The notes: a model not told the origin generated them from the letters alone. 64,000 bases of DNA from Eriocheir sinensis (GCF_024679095.1 NC_066520.1:8761009-8825008); one strand, 5' to 3'. Positions 39,771-53,332 are shown, counted from the first letter of the stretch. Numbers and translations are program-made.

Positions 39771-40169
39771 CAGGTGGGCTTCGAGGTCTAACTGAGCTGT
39801 TGGTAAGCCGCGCCACACAACCACGGAGGCTAAAACCGCAACGCAGCCGTGAAAACGAACAGCAAGGAAAGTAACATCGCCTCACCACCACCACCACCAC
39901 CTCCACCCTCTCCTCCTCCTCCTCCTCCTTAGGGCTGGCAAAATGTATAACGAGGTGGGTGCTGGAAACGATAACTGCAGACCGTGTTCAAGGTTTCATT
40001 TAACTCGTCTTTTTCTTTCCCTGTACATCTTATTTTTTTCCCCCTTTACGCTATTTGCAAGGAAGGAAGGAAGGACGGCGAGCGGGCGGGCGAGCGTGTG
40101 AGAGCTCCAATTAATAAAAGTACTACATTCAATTTGCTTCACTTGTTGCTCCAGTTTTATTATTACTCC

Positions 40170-40170
<1 letters not shown>

Positions 40171-40235
<65 letters not shown>
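40171..40235. repeat. (GA)n microsatellite
   Basis: Pure GA run of about 65 bp at the left of a long polypurine region. Confidence 0.96.
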
Positions 40236-40237
<2 letters not shown>

Positions 40238-40289
40238 TTAACTACATGAGGGTGATGAATACAAGATGAAGATGACACCATGATGAAGT

Positions 40290-42225
40290 AGGGTAATGTG
40301 GGGAGGCAGGGAGAGGAAGGGAGAGGCAGGGAGAGGAAGGGTTGTAGGGTGTAAGTAGAAGTCTTGAGAAATGGACTATAAGAGGGGAGGAGAGGGAAGG
40401 GAAGGGGAGGAAAGTGTAGGAAGGGAAATGCAAGAGAACGGAAGAGGAGGATAGGGAAAAAAAGGATCAAAGGAACAAAGGACGAAAGGAAGGAAAGGAA
40501 GGAAGGAAGGAAGGAAGAAAGGAAGGAAACGAAAGAATGATGGAAAGGAGGTTATAGGTAAGGAAATGGAAGAGATGGAAAGGGGAGAAAGGAAGGGCAA
40601 AAGGAATCGATGGAAGGACGAATGGAAGCAAATGATAAATAAATAAAGGAAGGAAGAAGGGAATTAAACGAAGGAAAGATGGGAAGGAAGTGTAGAGAGT
40701 AGGAAAAAAACCGGATAGAATAAATCAAGGAAAAGGAAACGGAAGGAAGCAAAGGAACATTGAAAACAACAAAGAAAGGAAAGAAGGAAACGAAAGAACG
40801 CTGAAATAAAGGAAAAGGGACAGAGGAATAAAAAATGAAATTGAATTGAATGGAAGTATCGAGCATAGACTTTGTATCGAGTTAACAAAATGACAGAGGG
40901 GTAGAAGGGCAAAAAGCAAGGATGAAGGGGGAGATATTAAAAAAGGAAGGGAAAGAAAGGAAAGTGAAGTGAAGCGAAGGGAAGGGCAGGGAAAGGAAAG
41001 GAGAGGGCTAGGGGAAGGGAAGAAATGGAAAGAAATGGAATGGAAAAATAGAAAAGGGAAGGGAAGGAAACGGAGAGATTGGGATGGAAAGGGAAGGAAA
41101 GGAAAATTAAAGAGAGGGAAAGAAGTGAGGAAAAAAATGGAAAGAGAGAGAGAGAGAGATAGGGGAAGTGAAGAAATGGAAAGAAATGGAATGGAAAAAA
41201 CGGAAAGGGGGAAGAGAGGAAAACAAAGGAGAAAGAATGGGATGGAAAGGGAAGGGAAGGAAAATAAAAGAGCGGGAAGAAACTAAGGAGAAAGAAAATC
41301 ACGAAGAATATAAATTAAATGGAAAATACAACAAAGGAAAGAAATAAAAGAAATGAAGAAGTGATGTTACAAGAAAGGAGGAATGAAGAGAACGGGAAAA
41401 AAGGAAATACGGATGAAGGAAAGAACGAAAAAGGAACGACAGAATGAGATAATAAGAGAAAGAAAACAAAAAATGAAGGAGATACGAAAGAATGAAGCTA
41501 CGAATGAGGGAAGGGAAGGAAAATAAGGAAAAGAAAGGCAATGCGGATGGAGGAAAAAAGGAAAATAGCGACAACATTAGATAAGATAGAGGAGGAAACA
41601 ACGCAATGAAAGGGAAACGAGGTAATGAAGCTAAAAATGAGGGAAGGAAAGGCGAAAAGATGGGAAAGGAAATACGGATAATGAAGAAAACAACGGAAAT
41701 GGAAAGACGAAGTAGATAAGAAGAAGAAGTAAAGATGTAAAAGACGCAATGGAATGAAGCCTGAAAAAAAATAAAGACCATGGAAAAAGAAGGAAATACA
41801 AAGAAAAAAATAGAAAAAAAGATAAAATGAGGCTAAGAAAGATAAATAAATGACGAAATGAAAGAAAAACGAAAAAGTGAGACTAAGAAAAGGAGAACTG
41901 AAGGAAATTAAAAGTAATACAGATGAAAGAAAACGGGGAAAAAACAGTGGAATGAAGCAGGGCAGAGAAATAAAAATGAACGAAATGAAATGAAAACTAT
42001 AGAAAGAGGCAAGAATGAGGGAAGGGAAACGGAATGAATGGTGATAACGAAAAAGAAGATAATAAAGACAAGGAAAATAAGGGAAAAGAAGCGACGAAAT
42101 GAAGAAAAAAATAACAAAACGAAAGAAAGAAAACAAAAAAAGAATGAAGAAGAAATAACAAAATAAAAGATAAACTATAAAATGAGGCAAAGAATGAGGG
42201 AAGGGAAGGAGGAGGAGGATACTGC
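40290..42225. repeat. ~2-kb polypurine tract
   Basis: The plus strand is overwhelmingly A/G (GGAA, GAAA, AAGG words). A ~150-bp duplication is anchored on GAAATGGAAAGAAATGGAAT at 41022 and 41172. Phe/Leu/Ser-rich frames on the minus strand are compositional artefacts. Confidence 0.88.
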
Positions 42226-42229
42226 CGGA

Positions 42230-42316
42230 TCGGTCAGTCAGTCAGTCAGTCGGTTAATCAATTAGTCAGTCAGTCATCCAGTCATCCAGTCGGTCGGTCG
42301 GTCGGTCGGCCGGTCG

Positions 42317-42408
<92 letters not shown>
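42230..42408. repeat. (AGTC)n/(GGTC)n passing into (CT)n
   Basis: GTCA words drift to GTCG words at 42285-42320 and then give way to pure (CT)n at 42322-42408, the same order as at 38405-38459. Confidence 0.92.
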
Positions 42409-42412
<4 letters not shown>

Positions 42413-42921
42413 GTCACAAGGGGTCGCCGTCACCAGGGATTATATCATATTACGCGATGCACCTTTTAAAGACTCTCTCCCGCGTCCTAAAACCCATCTC
42501 TTAATACACGTCTTCTTTTCACTCGTTTTCCTGATATTATTTTGTTTATTTCTTTTTCAATTTCGTTTTTTTTCGGGTTTTTTTTCGTTTTTTGTATTAT
42601 ATCCGAGTCGTTTCTTCAACGTAAGCCATTCTTACTTTTCCTGTTTCTTTCTTTGGATTTACTTTTTTTCCTTTCTTATTTTACTTTTTTCCTCTTTATC
42701 CGCATCCTGCTCGATTCTTTTTTCTTTTTCCTGTTCCTCTTCTTCTTTATTCACCTCCCACTCTTGTTTCTCTTTTGCTTTTTCCTATTCCTTTTTTTTT
42801 CTTCCTCTTTCTCCTCTTCCTCCTCCTCCTCTTCTTTCTCCTCCTCCTCCTCCTTTCCAGCTTCTCTAACTGCAAATACATTAAGGGGCTCTTGTCCCTC
42901 TCTTTTCTACCCTACCCCCAA

Positions 42922-43047
<126 letters not shown>

Positions 43048-43219
43048 GGAATGAATTACAGACAACGCACACCATTACCTTAATTCTGGCGGAGGTGTTC
43101 CAGGGAGCCGCGCCATCACACTGCACCTTCATCTACCCCCCCACCCCCACCCCCCTCCCCCCACACCCCCATCCTCACTCACCCACCCACACTTATAAAC
43201 GTCTGAATCTTTTGGTTAC

Positions 43220-43556
43220 CCTCGTCCTCCTCCTCCTCTTCTTTTCTCTTTTCCTTTCTCTTCTTTCCTCTCTCTTTCTATTTTTCTTTCTCTTTTCGCT
43301 CTATTTTTTTGGCTTTCTTTTTTTCTCTTTCACTTCGTCTTCCTTTTCGTTTTTCTCTTCGTCTTCCTCTTCGTCCTCCTCTTCGTCCGCCTCTTCGTCC
43401 TCCTCTTCCTCCTCCCCTTCCTACTCCCCTTCCTCCTCCTCTTCCTCTTCCTCTTCCCCCTCCCCTTCCTCCTCCTCTTCCTCCTCCTCTTCCTCCTTCT
43501 CCTATTCCTCCTCCTCCTCCTCCTCCTCCTCCTCCTCCTCTTCCACCTCCTGCTAC
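43220..43556. repeat. Polypyrimidine (TTC/TCC) tract
   Basis: C/T-only words including TTCGTC patches and (TCC)n at 43505-43540. No gene. Confidence 0.9.
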
Positions 43557-43559
43557 TGC

Positions 43560-44379
43560 CTCTGCTAATGGTGAGTCTTCTTCCGCAGAAGAACGATCGG
43601 ATGCCGCAAACTTTATTTATTTTTCTCCATTTTCGTCCTCATATCATATTGCATCCTTTTCTCTCTCTCCTTTCTGGTGCTGTTTATTTCTTCGCTTATT
43701 TCCAGTGCATCATAAATAAGCTGAGAGTTATATTTTATTTTTCTCTTGACGTTTATAAATTGATATCCAAAGTTATTTTCAAAGCATCCTCAGAGGGGCA
43801 AATTACTCTACTCTCGAAGTTTGTGAGCACGATTAACTTTGCACTCCAACCAAATGATGCAAATTCAGGCTCTGTATTAGTGAACATTTGGTGATATCAA
43901 GCTTATCTAAAACGTCTAAATTGTTTGAACACTTTACTAAATTTTAAACAATAATGCATAACCCAAGTGCAGATGTGTTAGAGAATACATGTATGCAGAG
44001 GCAACATGTACAATAAATGTCTTTGTTCTGAGTAATGCCCGATGAAGATGTCCATCACTCCACGCTAAATGTTTTGCTGCAATCTTAGTAAAACATACAT
44101 AAAATATTTCCTCCGAGCACCGCCCTCGTTAAAATAGACAAGTCTTGTATTTTAGACGATTAATCCTTATTCTCTTCTTTCTTTACTAAAAATACGCCGA
44201 TATTATATTTTCTTACTCAGGTTATAGACATGAGGGGAGGATTATATATCACGATTATATTTGTTCCTTACATCACAGGAGACAGGGATAGTTACGGAGC
44301 AAAAAACAGAGAAAAGAAAAAGCTAACAAATCACAGCTCTCACACAGACAACCTTCCTGCCTTTTTCCATCGCGACGTG

Positions 44380-44410
<31 letters not shown>

Positions 44411-45480
44411 GATCCCGTCCCGCCATCAGTTTATCTTTTCTCCGTAAAATGATACGCGCGTGGGAAGACGAGGAGGAGAAAGGAGGCAGAATTTCCGATT
44501 AAGAAACCTAAGGAACAAAATTGTTTGCCCATACACTTTCCTTCTCCATCTCCATCCCAACGTGCCATCCCAACTTGCCATAGCAATAGATCCCATTATG
44601 TATTTACTCTGGGTTTTTTTCTAACACACAAGTAGGAGGAAGAGGAGGAGGAGGGGGAGAAAAAGGTATCAAAATAACGCTTCATAAAGAAAATCAATAA
44701 TATAGCTGTTTAATCACACATCTTCCTTCCTTGCTTCAGTTACAGATGTCTTAAGGATCAAACTCTATCGTTATCCATTTTCAACTACCTAAACATTGCA
44801 CGTGAGAGGAGAAAGAAGAACACGTACGAATGAGAAGTTAATCAACGAAGGATGTTTAATTATACTCTCTCCTCCTTCGCTTCCATCACCACGTGTCTTG
44901 GGGTTATGCATCCCTCGGCGCCAGTCCCAATGCAGTTCCTATAATAACGTTTCTTGGGCTCCCGGTCGTTCTAACTACTTGGTCCAGCCGCGCCATGCAT
45001 GCAAATCGCTTCTAATTCAAAGTTTTCTTGTTCCTGACGACAGTTTGGTGCGAGGGCGTGCAACGAGAATAAGTCAAGAGGAAAAATGCTTAATTAGATC
45101 CGGAGTGTTTATAAGAGTGGTGATTAAGAAAGAACGTAAGGCTTTAATGGGCACAAAAAGAGATGTAAATATAGATGTGATACAGATAAATACAGGTTGA
45201 TGGGTGGGTAAAGAGACTAATACGTAATAAATGGATGGACGTTGAAGACACAGAAATAGATAGATAGAGATAGAGATACTTATATACGGAAAAGGATAAA
45301 GTAAAAAGGAAGTAAAAATAACAGAAAAGCAATGAAAAAAAAAAGTTAAACAGATACGGTTATATAAGTAAATGGAGATGTAAACGAATAGATAGATAGA
45401 GGAAGAAAGAATAATAATAAGAGAGAAGGAAAGATAGTAAGAGAAAAATAAAACAGAAAACGCTAAAAGGAGAGAAAAAC
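43560..45480. other. Gene-free mixed stretch
   Basis: Mostly AT-leaning unique DNA with an A-run at 44384-44410 and small GGA patches. The frame at 44796-45200 has no recognisable domain. No transposon ends are obvious. Confidence 0.5.
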
Positions 45481-45559
45481 AAAGAGGAAAATATTCATAA
45501 TCTTATAAAAAATCTCGGCATCATCACACTTGACCCTCCTCCTGAGACTTTCTTCTTCC

Positions 45560-47310
45560 CTCTTTCCTCATTTTCCTCCTCCTCCTCCTCCTCCTCCTCC
45601 TCCTCCTCCTCCTCCTCCTCGCCTTCAATTTCCCACTCTCTCCCTACCTGCACTAACTTCTGCCCATCCCCGCAGGCCCTTCCCTTCCCCGCCGTGGCCC
45701 GCCGCCGACCCACCACCTTCCACTTCCTCCAACTTAGCGGATTTCCTCACTAAAATCTACAAAGTTTACCTTCATCGCTCTCCTCCTCCTCCTCCTCTTC
45801 CTCTTCTTCTTGCTTCCTCCTCCTCCTCTTGCTTCTCTTGCTTCTCCTGCTTCTCTTCCTCCACCTCGGCCGTACCTCTTTTTTTTCTCCTTCTTCTTCC
45901 TCCTCCTCCTCCTCCTCCGGTTGCTGCTTGGTTTTTCTCATCCTTTTTCTGTTTTTCTTTTATTCTTCTTCCTTCCTTCCTTCCCTCTTTCCTTCTTTTT
46001 CTTCTCTCTTTCGTATTTTTTCTTCTTTTCCTTTCTTTTCTTTTCTTTTTTCGATTTTCTTCTTTTTCATCTTCTTTTCCTTTTTCTTCTTTTTCTTCGC
46101 CTTCTTCTCCTCTCTTTTTTTGCCTCGTTGTTGTCCTTCACCTTTATCAGTTTTTATCTCCTCCTCCTCCTCCTCCTCCTCCTCCTCCTTTTACTGGTTT
46201 TCATCATCTCTTTCCTCCTGGCCTTCCTTCACTTATCTCTTCTTTTTTTCTTTCTTCTTAATATTCTTCTCGTTCTGCCTCTTCTTCCTCCTCCACCGCC
46301 CACACACCTTCCTATTGCTCGCTCTCCTTTTCCTGTTTTATTTTCTCCTCATCCTGTTTCTGCTCCTCCTCCTTCTCTTCCTCATCCTCGCCCTCTTCTT
46401 CCTTTTCTACTTTCTATTTATCTTCTTTTATCTGCCTATGATTCTTCCTATTCCTTCCTCTACTTGTGTGTTTGTGCTTCTTCTGTTGTTGCTGTTGATC
46501 CTTCTCCTTCCTGCCTTCCTCCTTCCTTACTCCCTTCCCCCTTTCCTGATACTCCTATGCTTCTTCTTGTTGTTTCTTCGGTTTGTGTGTTTGTGTTTGT
46601 ACTGATGATGGTGCTGATGTTGATGTTGATGCTGATCCTCCTCCTCCTCCTCCTCCTCCTCCTCCTGCTCTTCTTCGTGCTCCTCAACCTCCTCTCTCCT
46701 TACCGGCGCAGCATCAGGGCAGCATCCAGGGTCGATTAGATATTCGCGTCACAGAGAGAAGGAATACTCAAAGGCAGAGCACTTGGTCCCCATTCCTTAT
46801 TTATATCACGGCGGGACACGACGAACGCCACAATAACGTGCGGCCTCTGTGTTACGAAGGGTCTTTATTAATATATTCATTTCTCTTTCTTCCTTTCTCT
46901 CCTAAATTCTTTCTTGTTGTTTTCGTGTAATCTCGCACAGGTTAGGACTTTTTTACCAGTTTGTCTCTTCATTTTCGTCTTGCTTTTTTTGTGTGTGTGT
47001 TTATTCGTGGTTGTCTTTTTCGTGTTTTAATTTTCGTGTTTTAATTTTCGTGTTTTAATTTTCGTATTCTTCTTTTTAGTGTTCTTTTAAGTGTTCTTCT
47101 TTTTCGTGTTCTTTTTCATGTGCTTACTCGTCTTCTTCGTCGTCTTCCTTTTCGTCAACTTCCTGTTCGTGATTTTCGTTTCCGTCTTATTTTTCATCGT
47201 CTTCTTTCTTGTCTTCTTTTTCGTCTTCTTTGTTTTTGTCCTCTTCTTTTCCGTCTTCTTTTTCATCCTCTCCATTTCCTTCCCTTGTAATTCCTTCCCC
47301 TTTAATGGAC
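45560..47310. repeat. Polypyrimidine region with (TCC)n and 14-bp repeat
   Basis: (TCC)n at 45570-45620, 45898-45918, 46158-46190 and 46636-46665 in C/T-rich DNA to about 46700. Unique DNA follows to 46930, then T-rich DNA with three copies of the 14-mer TTTTCGTGTTTTAA at 47018-47059. Long frames here are compositional artefacts. Confidence 0.85.
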
Positions 47311-47449
47311 ACACAAATAAAGAGAGAATGAAGACCTTTTCAAAAATGACGATCCGCCTCGCTTCTTTCCGTTTCCAAAACATTGTTCTTATCTTCCCAT
47401 TTTTTTTAATATTGTATACGAACCTTCCTTGCTCTGATATTCCCGAGAA

Positions 47450-47619
<170 letters not shown>

Positions 47620-48092
47620 AAATAGCGGATGGACCTGTTTTCCTTTCCGGCACCAAAAGTTAAGATATTTTCGCAGCGATATCTCCTCCGCGTTTAGCTG
47701 CTCTCAAGACCACCAATAAAGTCCTGATTTTTACTCTCCGCGGTGCATATTGTTTTCAGGCGTAAGGGAGCAGCGACCCCGCGAGAGCCCGAAGCCTGGA
47801 TCCCTTTGTCTCAATTAGGAATATATGAACTCTGTGCCGGCCTGAGTAAAGCATGTGGAGGCGAAGGAAGAAGCCGACCTCTATGCTGTACGTGTCAAGG
47901 GGAAACACGAGACTGAGATAATAATGTAAATAGATGAGTGATAGTTACAAATTGAATAATAAAAATAATAATAAAAATTATAATAATGTCTAAATTATAT
48001 TAGTAATAACAACATTGTGTTACGGTTTGAATAACAATATAACAGTATGTAATAATTTTGTTATGTCATTAGATGTAGTTAGAGAAGAGATG

Positions 48093-48547
<455 letters not shown>

Positions 48548-48727
48548 TAACACTAAAGTACAGACTCACTTTCATTACACGTACATCACATCTAATTATT
48601 AACAAGTAAATTAAAATAGTTTTCCACGTATATTCTTAACTTTCAACTTTTCTTTCAAGCTAAAACACACATGCACACACAAAAAACAAATACTCCACAC
48701 ACACAAACAAACAAACAAACAATACAA

Positions 48728-49500
48728 TCGATACAATCTTCCAAACACCTATCCCCTATTCTTCAATAAGACTCACCTGTCACCTTCTTCAACACTAAAC
48801 ATGCTTGGTCTATCATTAACTCGAAATCTCAACTGCAAACTTTATATCTCTTCTCTTACTAAATCAGTTTCCTCGACGCTGGGCGTTCTGTACCGTCTCC
48901 GCCAGTTCTTTTCCCCGCACAGATGCTTTACATTTATAGGGGCCTTGTCCGCCCTCGTATGGAGTATACATTTCATGTGTGGGGGGGCTCCACTCACACA
49001 GCTCTCCTGGGCAGAGTAGAGGCAAAGGCTCTTCGTCTCATCAGCTCTCCTCCTCATACTGATAGTCTTCTGCCTCTTAAATTCCGCCGCCATGTTGCCT
49101 CTCTTTCTATCTTCTATCGATATTTTCATGATGACTGCTCTTTTGAACTTGCTAACTGCATGCCTCCTCCCCTCCCGCTGCCCCGCTGCACGCGACTTTC
49201 TACTCGTGCCCATCCCTATACTATCCAAACCCCTTATACAAGAGTTGAAAATCACCTCCATTCTTTCATCCCCTTCACTGGTAAACTCTGGAACAGCCTC
49301 CCTTTGTCTGTATTTCCTCCTGCCTATGACGACCTTTTTTCAAGAGGACTGTATCAAGACACCTCTCCACCCGAATTTGACCTCTCTTTTGGCTACTCTT
49401 TACTTCTATCTTTTATGGGAGCGGCGAGTAGCGGGCTTTTTTTGTACTCCTTTTGTTGCCCTTGAGCCGTGTCCACTGATGTAAAAAAAAATTAACAAAA
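48728..49500 (+). mobile_element. LINE copy D, 3' fragment (same family as copy B)
   Basis: Matches copy B from TCGA(T/C)ACAATCTTCCAAACA onward. It encodes the same end of the polyprotein: TLGVLYRLRQFFSP, then after a one-base frame shift YRGLVRPRMEYTFHVWGGST, KALRLISSPP, RRHVASLSIFYRYF and LWNSLPLSVFPPAY. It retains the 22 bp that copy B lost. The 3' UTR shares GCGGCGAGTAGCGGGC and CCCTTGAGC and ends in a short A-rich tail near 49485. Both copies are heavily 5'-truncated, as is usual for LINEs. Confidence 0.85.
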
Positions 49501-49518
49501 CAATAAATAAACACTCGA

Positions 49519-49631
49519 ACACACACACACACACACACGAGATCGCCTCCACCAAAACACATCCATTCCCTTTTCCGGCCTTATAATGGAGTGTTTCCGT
49601 GGATTTACCGAGGGAAAGAGTGGCGGCTGGT

Positions 49632-49715
<84 letters not shown>

Positions 49716-49880
49716 CCATTCGCTTTATCTCTCGCTCAGTCTGTTTCTCTGTTTGCCTTTGTGTGTCTTTGTCGGTTGATCAGTCAGTCAGTCTGTCTGT
49801 CTTTCTGTCTGTCTGTCTGCCACTGTGTTTGTGTGTTTCCTTCTCTCTCTAAAGGTGTGGAAACGAGAAAATGCGCTCGT

Positions 49881-49924
<44 letters not shown>
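49519..49924. repeat. (CA)n, (GT)n and (CT)n microsatellites
   Basis: Short (CA)n at 49519-49538, (GT)n at about 49635-49713 and (CT)n at 49878-49924, with CTGT words around 49785-49820. Confidence 0.93.
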
Positions 49925-49927
<3 letters not shown>

Positions 49928-50448
49928 AAGAGAAAAAAGTAAATAAGAAACGACGTCAAAGGAGCAAAGAAAAATAAAGAGATGAAAAATAAAGAAAAAG
50001 ATGAAATAGAAGAAAAAGACGAATTTCAGACAATAAAATAACGAGAAAAAGGAGCAAAAAATGGAAGAGACGATATATAAAAAAGGAAAACACCCCCTCC
50101 AAAAATTTTAAAAAATGGGAAAAAGAAAACGGAGAAAGGAAGGGACGGGAAGGAGGGAGGGAGGAAGGGAGTCTTGTTCATCTTCGTAGTGAAATATGAC
50201 CATGATGATCCTATGTCAGTTTCCCCAACACATACATATATAGTTTTTCTCTCTCCTCCTCCTCCTCCTCTTCCCTCCCTCACCTCCTCTCTTCCCTCCC
50301 CTTCTCTTCCCCTCACTAAACGCACCCTATCACCTCCTACAGCAAACTCCATTACATTTATCCTTGTCTGTCTCTCGATATGCTTGGTTTGTCATTTCTC
50401 TATTTGTTTGTACGTTATATTTTTTCTTTGTCTCAGTTTGTGTGTAAC

Positions 50449-50450
<2 letters not shown>

Positions 50451-50521
<71 letters not shown>
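50451..50521. repeat. (GT)n microsatellite
   Basis: Pure GT run of about 70 bp. 49930-50450 is purine-rich then C/T-rich DNA with no gene. Confidence 0.95.
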
Positions 50522-50522
<1 letters not shown>

Positions 50523-50663
50523 CATTTGTCAGTTTCCTATCCCACTGGCTTTATTATCTGTCTTTCCTACCTACATGTTCACTCTCTGTTTAGATGTCTG
50601 TTTCTATGTCTTTTCGCGATGGTCTGTCTGTCTTGTCACTTCATTTCTGTTTTTCTGTCTCCT

Positions 50664-52112
50664 TAAGGAGGGCGGATACGGGGGTTCCTCCTGCGCATAT
50701 GATTCGTCCAATAGCTTTGAAGTTTTAGTACGTTTTGTGGGTGTAAAGGTATGATATTCTGTGAATTTCATTAAATTCGGGTGAAGTTTAGGAAAGACTC
50801 AGACAAAGCGTATTTTTCTTTTTTTGTTTTTGTTTTACAGACTTATTTTTCAGTTAATTGCTTTGAAAAAAATGCCATAGAAACTTTGTTTACCTATCTA
50901 CATTTCCCAGCTAGAAGTTTTGTTGTTGTTGTTGTTGTTGTTGTCTTTGAAAAAAAATTACAATTTTTTGTCACTTGTAATTTTCTCCACTCTGTGTCCC
51001 GTTTTCTTTTGACATTTTTTGAAATTTTATAGCGGGCAAAAATTGTCCTTTGGTTGTAGTTTTAAATGATACCTAACGAAAGTTGGTCAGACTTTTTATC
51101 GATTTTGTGAAATTTTTTGAAGTGTAAAAAAACTACTTCTCGAGATATTGGTTCCTAAAGATTTTTTTCCATTTCATCCCTGTCTTGCCAATTGCATTTA
51201 TCTGATTGGCATGAAATTTTTACATATGATTGTGTATACCTTGTTGACTTACTGGATAATGATAAGGCATCTGGTCCCCCTATATAAAAAAAGTTTTAAT
51301 CAATCAAACGTGAGGGTGCCAGAAGGTCAAGGTGTTCCAGCACGGCCGTACTGGTCAATTCTGTCTCTCGAACAGTGTTTGTAGCTAAGAAAGCGACACG
51401 GTGCTGAAAGTTTGCCTTGTAATCAGGCTCACGCTTCACACATCAGCTGTGAACAATCTGTTGTCGGAGCTGCAGTGGTCTCATGAGGCAATTTAGCGGA
51501 CTGCAGTTGGTGTTGATGTAGGTGGTGACGAAGCAGGTGGTGGTGGATAAAGTCGTGATGAAGTACAAGGTGTATGTAGGGAATCGCGAAACAGATGTGG
51601 TGATGGGTGGTGGCCTTGGCGCGTGCGCCGGGAATGCCAGGACACACAGTAGCTGATACCGCTAAATACCTCTTTCTACGCTACTCTCTTGCTTGTTTTA
51701 TGAGTCTTGGCCGCTCCGTAAGCCCTCTTGACGTTGATGACTCTTTCTGGTTGCCTGGCTCTTGCACATGTCTCGTGTGCCACTGGCGAGGTAGCGCGGC
51801 TACACCTCCCCCTGCCTGCTCAGCGCGGAGAAGAGGAATGACAGTTGGCAAAATTTACGGAGAAAAAAATTCTAATGCAATTTTACGTATATACAAGCAT
51901 TGAATTATACCGCATATGTTGACGCGTGTCTGGCTATGACGCAACAGCGCGGGACATTTAAAAATGGCCTCCAGGGGAAGGGGTTTAAATTTTACGAAAA
52001 TTATCTTCACCATGCGGCAATTTACCCTTTCCCGGGCATTTTGAGCTAAAAACCTCTATTCGTCCGATTTTAAATTTAATCCTCAAGAAGTACCCCACAG
52101 CCGCCCTCCTTA
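50664..52112. mobile_element. Possible non-autonomous DNA transposon with short inverted ends
   Basis: AGGAGGGCGG at 50666-50675 is the exact inverse of CCGCCCTCCT at 52101-52110, and each end is flanked outward by TA (50664-50665, 52111-52112). Just inside, both ends continue G-rich (ATACGGGGG versus, inverted, CTGTGGGG). The 1445-bp interior is AT-rich, contains a GTT run at 50922-50942 and a GGT-rich patch near 51505-51560, and has no transposase-like frame. TA flanks would suit Tc1/mariner-type or a TTA-target element; the group is uncertain. With only one copy in view, chance ends cannot be excluded. Confidence 0.5.
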
Positions 52113-52143
52113 GTGTCTGTTCCAACCCGAACCCTACTACCCA

Positions 52144-52148
<5 letters not shown>

Positions 52149-52180
<32 letters not shown>
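52149..52180. repeat. (CT)n tract at LINE 5' side
   Basis: Short CT run followed by a T-run immediately before LINE copy E. Confidence 0.92.
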
Positions 52181-52188
<8 letters not shown>

Positions 52189-52241
52189 TTCTTGGGTGAG
52201 TACACTATGTTTTTTTCTGTGAAACTGAACACAAGGTAAGT

Positions 52242-53270
52242 GTTAAGTTGGAAGCGATAGATAGCAAGGTACAGTTTCTGGAGGGTGTGCTAGGATTGGA
52301 TGTAGCTAGTGTCGGGGAGAGTGAGTTCAAGGTAGTTGAAAAGGTAGAGAGGTTGGAAGATAAGAGTAGGTGAGGTAGAAAAGAAGGTAGGTACCTTAGA
52401 TTCCTTCCAGCAGGTTAGAAAAGGGAGTAAGGCTGCAGCGGCAGATGTTAGCTACAGTGGTGTCGTGACGAGGAACAGGCTCCAGGTATTAGGAGACCAA
52501 GTTGAGAGCGATCCTAGCATCGTTCTTGTAGGTGATAGTTTAGTTAGACAGCAGGACCAGGAGTTTTGTAGGAAGGGAGCGAGGCGGCGGCAAGTAGTTT
52601 TTCCTGGACGTAGAATTGAGCATGTAGCTGAGAAGGTTGACGACTTAGTCGTCACTACCTCAGAGAAGACAGTGTTTGTTTACCTGGTCGGAACAAACAA
52701 TGTAGTTGTAGGTCAGAGGAGGTTCTAGACAAGAACAGGAAGTTTGTCGGGAAGTTGAGGGACAGCAGGCGGCGTTCAGTTGTGTGTGGTTTGCTCCCTC
52801 GGCACGATGTTAGTTCCCTCATTCTCAGTAGAATGCTGGGGATTAACGAACGTGTCAGGGATTTGTGTAGTCGTGAGGGAGTCATGTTTGTGGACGTCTG
52901 GGATCATTTTATTCATGACAGGAGCTTGTTTGCTAATGGTGGACTTCACCAAAATTGTGTAGGAAAGGCGAGGCTGGGCCGAGTGTCGGATGAGGAAGCT
53001 TTGAAAGAGTTAAAGAAAAGCCAGGTGCAGCGGGAACGAGGTGTGGAAACTTTCGGCTTGGCTGGGAGTGGGAGGAGTCTTCACTCAGACGGTGAGGTCC
53101 ACAGAGGTAGGAGTGTCAGGTCTCAGGTGAGGGAGGAAGTAGAGGTGTGTACTGCTGAGGAGGACGTCAGGTCGTCGGACCCCCAGGTGGGGGATACTGA
53201 GGTAGCGGTCAGGTCAACAGCCACACAGGTGGGTGGTGAGGTAGAGGTAGTTGTAGATAGTCGGGTCTGA
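52242..53270 (+). pseudogene. LINE ORF1 with SGNH/GDSL esterase-like domain (copy E)
   Basis: CR1-group ORF1 proteins are known to carry esterase domains. Here a Leu/Val heptad-like stretch (KLEAIDSKVQFLEGVL) precedes IVLVGDSLVR, with the GDS nucleophile block at 52531-52539. YLVGTNNV follows, then, after a frame shift near 52715, VVCGLLPRHDV and GGLHQNCVGKARLGR with the His block at about 52947. The Asp usually three residues before that His appears as Gly. Two frame shifts (about 52370 and 52715) break the protein. The tail (53040-53270) is Glu/Val/Ser-rich. Confidence 0.75.
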
Positions 53271-53332
53271 CGCACTATTCCAGTGAAAAGACAGTTGAGA
53301 TATGGCGCACACTCGGCGAATAAATTAAACAT

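Noticed and set aside
40129..42190. Minus-strand Phe/Ser/Leu-rich frames (up to 230 codons)
   Set aside because: Same effect in a polypurine tract; no domain or codon preference.
44796..45200. 134-codon frame considered as a host gene
   Set aside because: No recognisable domain, no splice support, and basic/Ser-rich composition without conservation evidence.
45530..46739. Overlapping Ser/Phe/Leu-rich frames of 243-309 codons that look like membrane proteins
   Set aside because: Several frames are open together in polypyrimidine DNA, and hydrophobicity follows from T-rich codons.
51607..51903. 98-codon frame inside the possible DNA transposon, considered as a transposase fragment
   Set aside because: No DDE/D-type motif or helix-turn-helix visible; composition not distinctive.
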